Shown here one piece after another: positions 6,036-8,691 of a DNA stretch of 8,691 nucleotides (positions within the stretch are counted from its first letter, which is position 1; each line of letters begins with the position of its first letter). Source of the DNA: an uncultured Fusibacter sp. Lineage in GTDB: Bacteria > Bacillota > Clostridia > Peptostreptococcales > Acidaminobacteraceae. Where the stretch lies: positions 1 through 8,691 of the forward strand of contig CALFXQ010000118.1 of NCBI GenBank assembly GCA_937958285.1. Direction: 5' to 3'. The translations under genes and the position numbers were made by a program. The notes under the pieces are model-generated. The model made no database searches and had not been told where the DNA came from. It saw only the letters and a list, made by a program, of their open reading frames with translations.

Positions 6036-6626
6036 ATGATCATCATAATCGACAATTACGATTCTTTTACATATAACTTGGTGCACTACTTCGAAATGTT
6101 AAATGCCAGTATTCAGGTCATTAGAAACGATAAGATAGATGTAGATGGCCTAAGGCACTTAAATCCAGATGGTATTGTGATCTCTCCAGGTCCTTGTACG
6201 CCAAGAGAAGCGGGAATATCGCTAGAGGTAATAGAGGCTTTTAAAGGCCAAGTCCCCATTTTAGGGATATGCCTGGGCCATCAAGCCATAGGTATGCACT
6301 TCGGTGCGCAAATTGTGCGAGGCAAGGAACCTGTTCACGGCAAGGTCTTTGCTATTATTCACGGGCAATTGGGACTCTTCGAAGGTCTTCCTAGTCCGTT
6401 TAACGTCACGCGGTATCACTCATTGCAGATTCAAAGTGAGGGACTGCCCGAGTGTCTAGAGATTACAGCCCTTACAGAAGACGGCATCATTATGGGGATT
6501 CGCCACAAACACTTCGATATAGAGGGTGTGCAGTTTCATCCAGAGGCTATTTTAACACAATTTGGCCATGAGCTGTTGAAAAACTTTCTCAATAGAGTGG
6601 AGAGATCATGCAAATTATCCTACTAA
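6036..6626 (+). CDS. pabA: Aminodeoxychorismate synthase, glutamine amidotransferase subunit
   Basis: A 196-residue class I glutamine amidotransferase (PabA/TrpG family) that releases ammonia from glutamine for PabB. It shows the N-terminal IIIIDNYDSFTYNL, the oxyanion region ISPGPCTP (49-56), nucleophile Cys79 in GICLGHQAIG and the His168/Glu170 pair in GVQFHPE. Its length is normal for the free subunit. PabA and TrpG are nearly indistinguishable by sequence; adjacency to pabB and pabC, and the absence of trp genes here, favour PabA. It may still serve anthranilate synthase as well, as known in Bacillus subtilis. The start at 6036 is preceded by GGTGA at 6028-6032, an imperfect site. Its last 19 bases overlap pabB, indicating translational coupling. 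No clear promoter was found in the 31-bp gap upstream, so transcription probably starts inside the divergent neighbour's coding sequence. Confidence 0.93.
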   Translation: MIIIIDNYDSFTYNLVHYFEMLNASIQVIRNDKIDVDGLRHLNPDGIVISPGPCTPREAGISLEVIEAFKGQVPILGICLGHQAIGMHFGAQIVRGKEPVHGKVFAIIHGQLGLFEGLPSPFNVTRYHSLQIQSEGLPECLEITALTEDGIIMGIRHKHFDIEGVQFHPEAILTQFGHELLKNFLNRVERSCKLSY

Positions 6627-8077
6627 AGACCACACCAGAAGAGGCATTCTGGCACATAAAAGACCATAGGCAGGCCTTTTGGCTCGATAGCGGACGAGGC
6701 GATACAGAGCGCTCCCGCTATAGTATTTTGGGCGCAGAACCTGTTTGCACCTTTATCATTGATGCTAAGGGAAAGTCTAGTTTTATCGCGCACAAAGTGA
6801 AGTGCAATTCCGATAAAGGCCTCGACAATCCAACCATAGATAGCCAAGTGGGCGCCCAACTGTTAAATGGGGATTATCCACTTGAGGCATTAAGTGCGCT
6901 ATTAAAGTATAGAAGCGCACAGTTTGATGCAGCCCTCAAAAGATGGGACCACAAGTGTGAAGCAGCGCCATCCCTACCTTTTATCAGTGGTGGTGTGGGC
7001 TATTTAAGCTATGAAGCCAGGCATCTTGTAGAAAAGCTACCTTCAAAGGCCATCAATGATGCCGAAATTCCATGGGGGCGTTTCGATTTTTACAATTGGT
7101 GCTATGTCTATGATCATGTATGTGCACAAGGCTACCTAGTAAGCCCCTTCGAAGAAGAAGACTTAAGTGAATGGCGAGAAATTCTCAGTGGCATCGCAGA
7201 AATAGAGGTGAGCTCAGGCCCATTTATAGCCTCAGAACCTGTCAGCAATATGAATCAGGCCACTTATACACAGGCCATCGACGCCATCAAAGGCTATATC
7301 GCATCGGGCGATATTTACCAGATCAACATGACTCAGCGCTTTAGCGCAGATGCAATCGGCGATCCGCTTTCTCTGTACTACCAATTGCGAGCAATCAATC
7401 CTGCACCTTTTGGTGCATATTTACGCTATCCCGACTTCCAAGTGCTATGTAGTTCTCCAGAGCGTTTTATAAAAGTGGATTCTGGCATCATAGAAACACG
7501 ACCAATTAAGGGCACCGTCCCAAGAGATGCAAATCCAGCAAAAGATCTTGAGAATATAAATTGGCTTCAATCGAGCGCAAAAGACAGAAGCGAATTGTTG
7601 ATGATTGTTGACCTTGAACGCAACGATTTGTCGAAAGTAGCTGCTAAGGGTACCGTCCAAGTACCGGAGTTGTTTGTCATTGAATCATATCCGACAGTTC
7701 ATCACTTAGTCAGTACGGTCACAGCTAAGTTAGCCCATCACACAGACCTAGTAGATGTTATTCGCGCGACTTTTCCAGGCGGCTCCATTACTGGTACTCC
7801 CAAAATTCGGGCAATGGAAATTATCGATTGCTTAGAACCCACTGCGCGCAATCTCTATACGGGGGCAATTGGATATCTATCAGATTCGGGCAACTTAGAT
7901 TTGAATATCGTGATTCGCACAATTGTCTATCAAAATGACAAGTACTATTACCAAGTGGGTGGCGGGATCGTTTGGGATTCACAAACGCAGTCAGAGTATG
8001 AAGAGTGCTTTCACAAGGCCAAAGCCCTGGTGAACGCTCTAAAGGGACAAGGTGTGCAGTGGGAGCAAAGCCCATGA
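6608..8077 (+). CDS. pabB: Aminodeoxychorismate synthase component I
   Basis: A 489-residue chorismate-utilising enzyme that converts chorismate plus ammonia from PabA to 4-amino-4-deoxychorismate. The N-terminal region begins with the DSGRGDTERSRYSILGAEP stretch (27-45). The catalytic domain has SGDIYQINMTQRF (233-245), SSPERF (282-287), RPIKGTVPR (298-306), DLERNDLSKV (335-344), FPGGSITGTPK (389-399) and GGGIVWDSQTQSEYEE (451-466). Lys301 in PIKGT is the key discriminator: in PabB this lysine is present, whereas anthranilate synthase TrpE has PIAGT. No fused PabC-type domain is present, because PabC is encoded next. ATG 6608 is preceded by GGAGAG at 6599-6604 and lies inside pabA, and the stop overlaps the pabC start as ATGA, so the three products are probably coupled in translation. 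Confidence 0.95.
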   Translation: MQIILLKTTPEEAFWHIKDHRQAFWLDSGRGDTERSRYSILGAEPVCTFIIDAKGKSSFIAHKVKCNSDKGLDNPTIDSQVGAQLLNGDYPLEALSALLKYRSAQFDAALKRWDHKCEAAPSLPFISGGVGYLSYEARHLVEKLPSKAINDAEIPWGRFDFYNWCYVYDHVCAQGYLVSPFEEEDLSEWREILSGIAEIEVSSGPFIASEPVSNMNQATYTQAIDAIKGYIASGDIYQINMTQRFSADAIGDPLSLYYQLRAINPAPFGAYLRYPDFQVLCSSPERFIKVDSGIIETRPIKGTVPRDANPAKDLENINWLQSSAKDRSELLMIVDLERNDLSKVAAKGTVQVPELFVIESYPTVHHLVSTVTAKLAHHTDLVDVIRATFPGGSITGTPKIRAMEIIDCLEPTARNLYTGAIGYLSDSGNLDLNIVIRTIVYQNDKYYYQVGGGIVWDSQTQSEYEECFHKAKALVNALKGQGVQWEQSP

Positions 8078-8691
8078 AGCTGCTGAATCCAGATAACGCC
8101 TATCAACTGTTAACAGAAGGCACTTCCATGCAAATGGGAAAAGGTCTCTTTGAGACGCTTTTAGTGGTAAATGGAAGGCCCATTTTCTTAAGAGCCCATC
8201 TAGAACGTCTCAACAGAGCCCTCAGTGCCTTCTCAATAAGACAGACTGCGAGTGAAGAAATTGCACGCGCTCATATATACAAAATGGCAATAGATGCTCC
8301 GAGCACATGTGTACTGAAGCTCTCAGTTTATTTGGGTAGCGATAGTGTGTATTGGCATATGGCATTGTCTGCCGATCGGTACGAAAAGGGTGTTCAGTGG
8401 CCCATGCGTCTGTGCTTAAGCCCTTATCCTCAACCAAAAGACCATCCCTTAAGTGGATTCAAAACCATGAACTATTGGTCCAGAGCTAAAGACCAAGCTC
8501 AAGCAACCCATCGCGGCTGCCATGAGGTATTGTACTGTGATGAGTCGGGCAATATACTTGAAGGCTCTAAGACGAATATCTTTCTTCATATAGACAACGT
8601 ATGGTTTACCCCAAAAGCACACAGTGGTATACTTGAGGGTATAGCAAGGTCATGGTTTATGGACTGCCTAAAGCTAAAGGGTGAAGCGCTT
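8074..8691 (+). CDS. pabC: 4-amino-4-deoxychorismate lyase, class IV aminotransferase fold, 3' end missing
   Basis: The open frame runs from ATG 8074 to the window edge without a stop, giving 206 residues of a protein usually about 250-280 long. It belongs to the PLP-dependent fold-type IV (branched-chain aminotransferase/ADC lyase) family: GLFETLLVVNGRPIFLRAHL with ERL (24-45), Lys130 in SGFKTMNYW as the PLP Schiff-base lysine, ILEGSKTNIFL (161-171), and TPKAHSGILEGIAR (179-192). In this position the expected reaction is elimination of pyruvate from aminodeoxychorismate to give p-aminobenzoate. Branched-chain or D-amino acid aminotransferases share the fold, so the assignment rests largely on the pabAB context. 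The start codon overlaps the pabB stop by four bases (ATGA); GGGAG at 8060-8064 within pabB serves as ribosome binding site. Confidence 0.9.
   Translation, partial: MKLLNPDNAYQLLTEGTSMQMGKGLFETLLVVNGRPIFLRAHLERLNRALSAFSIRQTASEEIARAHIYKMAIDAPSTCVLKLSVYLGSDSVYWHMALSADRYEKGVQWPMRLCLSPYPQPKDHPLSGFKTMNYWSRAKDQAQATHRGCHEVLYCDESGNILEGSKTNIFLHIDNVWFTPKAHSGILEGIARSWFMDCLKLKGEAL

Overview
This window looks like chromosomal DNA from an anaerobic, low-to-moderate G+C Firmicute, probably of the Clostridia. The evidence is strong AGGAGG-type ribosome binding sites, TTGNNN-17-TATAAT promoters, a flavodiiron protein (FprA), and an ApbE lipoprotein beside a NusG-domain-II membrane protein. The genus cannot be read from the sequence. 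Gene density is high, no stretch over 300 bases lacks a gene, and there is no sign of mobile DNA, CRISPR, tRNA or rRNA.

Layout. (1) 1-452, minus: the first 150 residues of a CoA-diphosphatase-type Nudix hydrolase that runs off the left edge. (2) 453-607: a divergent intergenic region with a good sigma-A promoter and a near-perfect long inverted repeat. (3) 608-2347, plus: a type IV ABC exporter half-transporter. (4) 2438-3643, plus: fprA, with its own promoter. (5) 3677-3718: a bidirectional terminator between convergent fprA and apbE. (6) 3722-4750, minus: apbE, a lipoprotein flavin transferase. It is divergent from (7) 4840-5214, plus: a small membrane-anchored NusG-domain-II protein. Their shared control region carries a 7-1-7 palindrome that differs from the PerR-box consensus at one base. 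(8) 5222-6004, minus: an unassigned 260-residue protein resembling the xylose-isomerase-like TIM barrels. It converges on gene 7 and diverges from gene 9 across only 31 bp. (9) 6036 to the window end, plus: pabA-pabB-pabC, with overlapping reading frames, making p-aminobenzoate for folate. pabC is cut by the right edge.

How the parts relate. PabA and PabB form aminodeoxychorismate synthase, and PabC releases p-aminobenzoate. The middle of the window has a flavin and oxygen-defence theme. FprA reduces O2 or NO in the cytoplasm. ApbE attaches FMN to extracytoplasmic proteins. The ApbE/NusG2 promoter region has a site of the peroxide-sensor (PerR/Fur) type. The least explained items are the TIM-barrel gene, the inverted repeat before the ABC exporter, and a short flavinylation-like motif in the NusG2 protein. 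None of these proves a new system, but each is a concrete lead.
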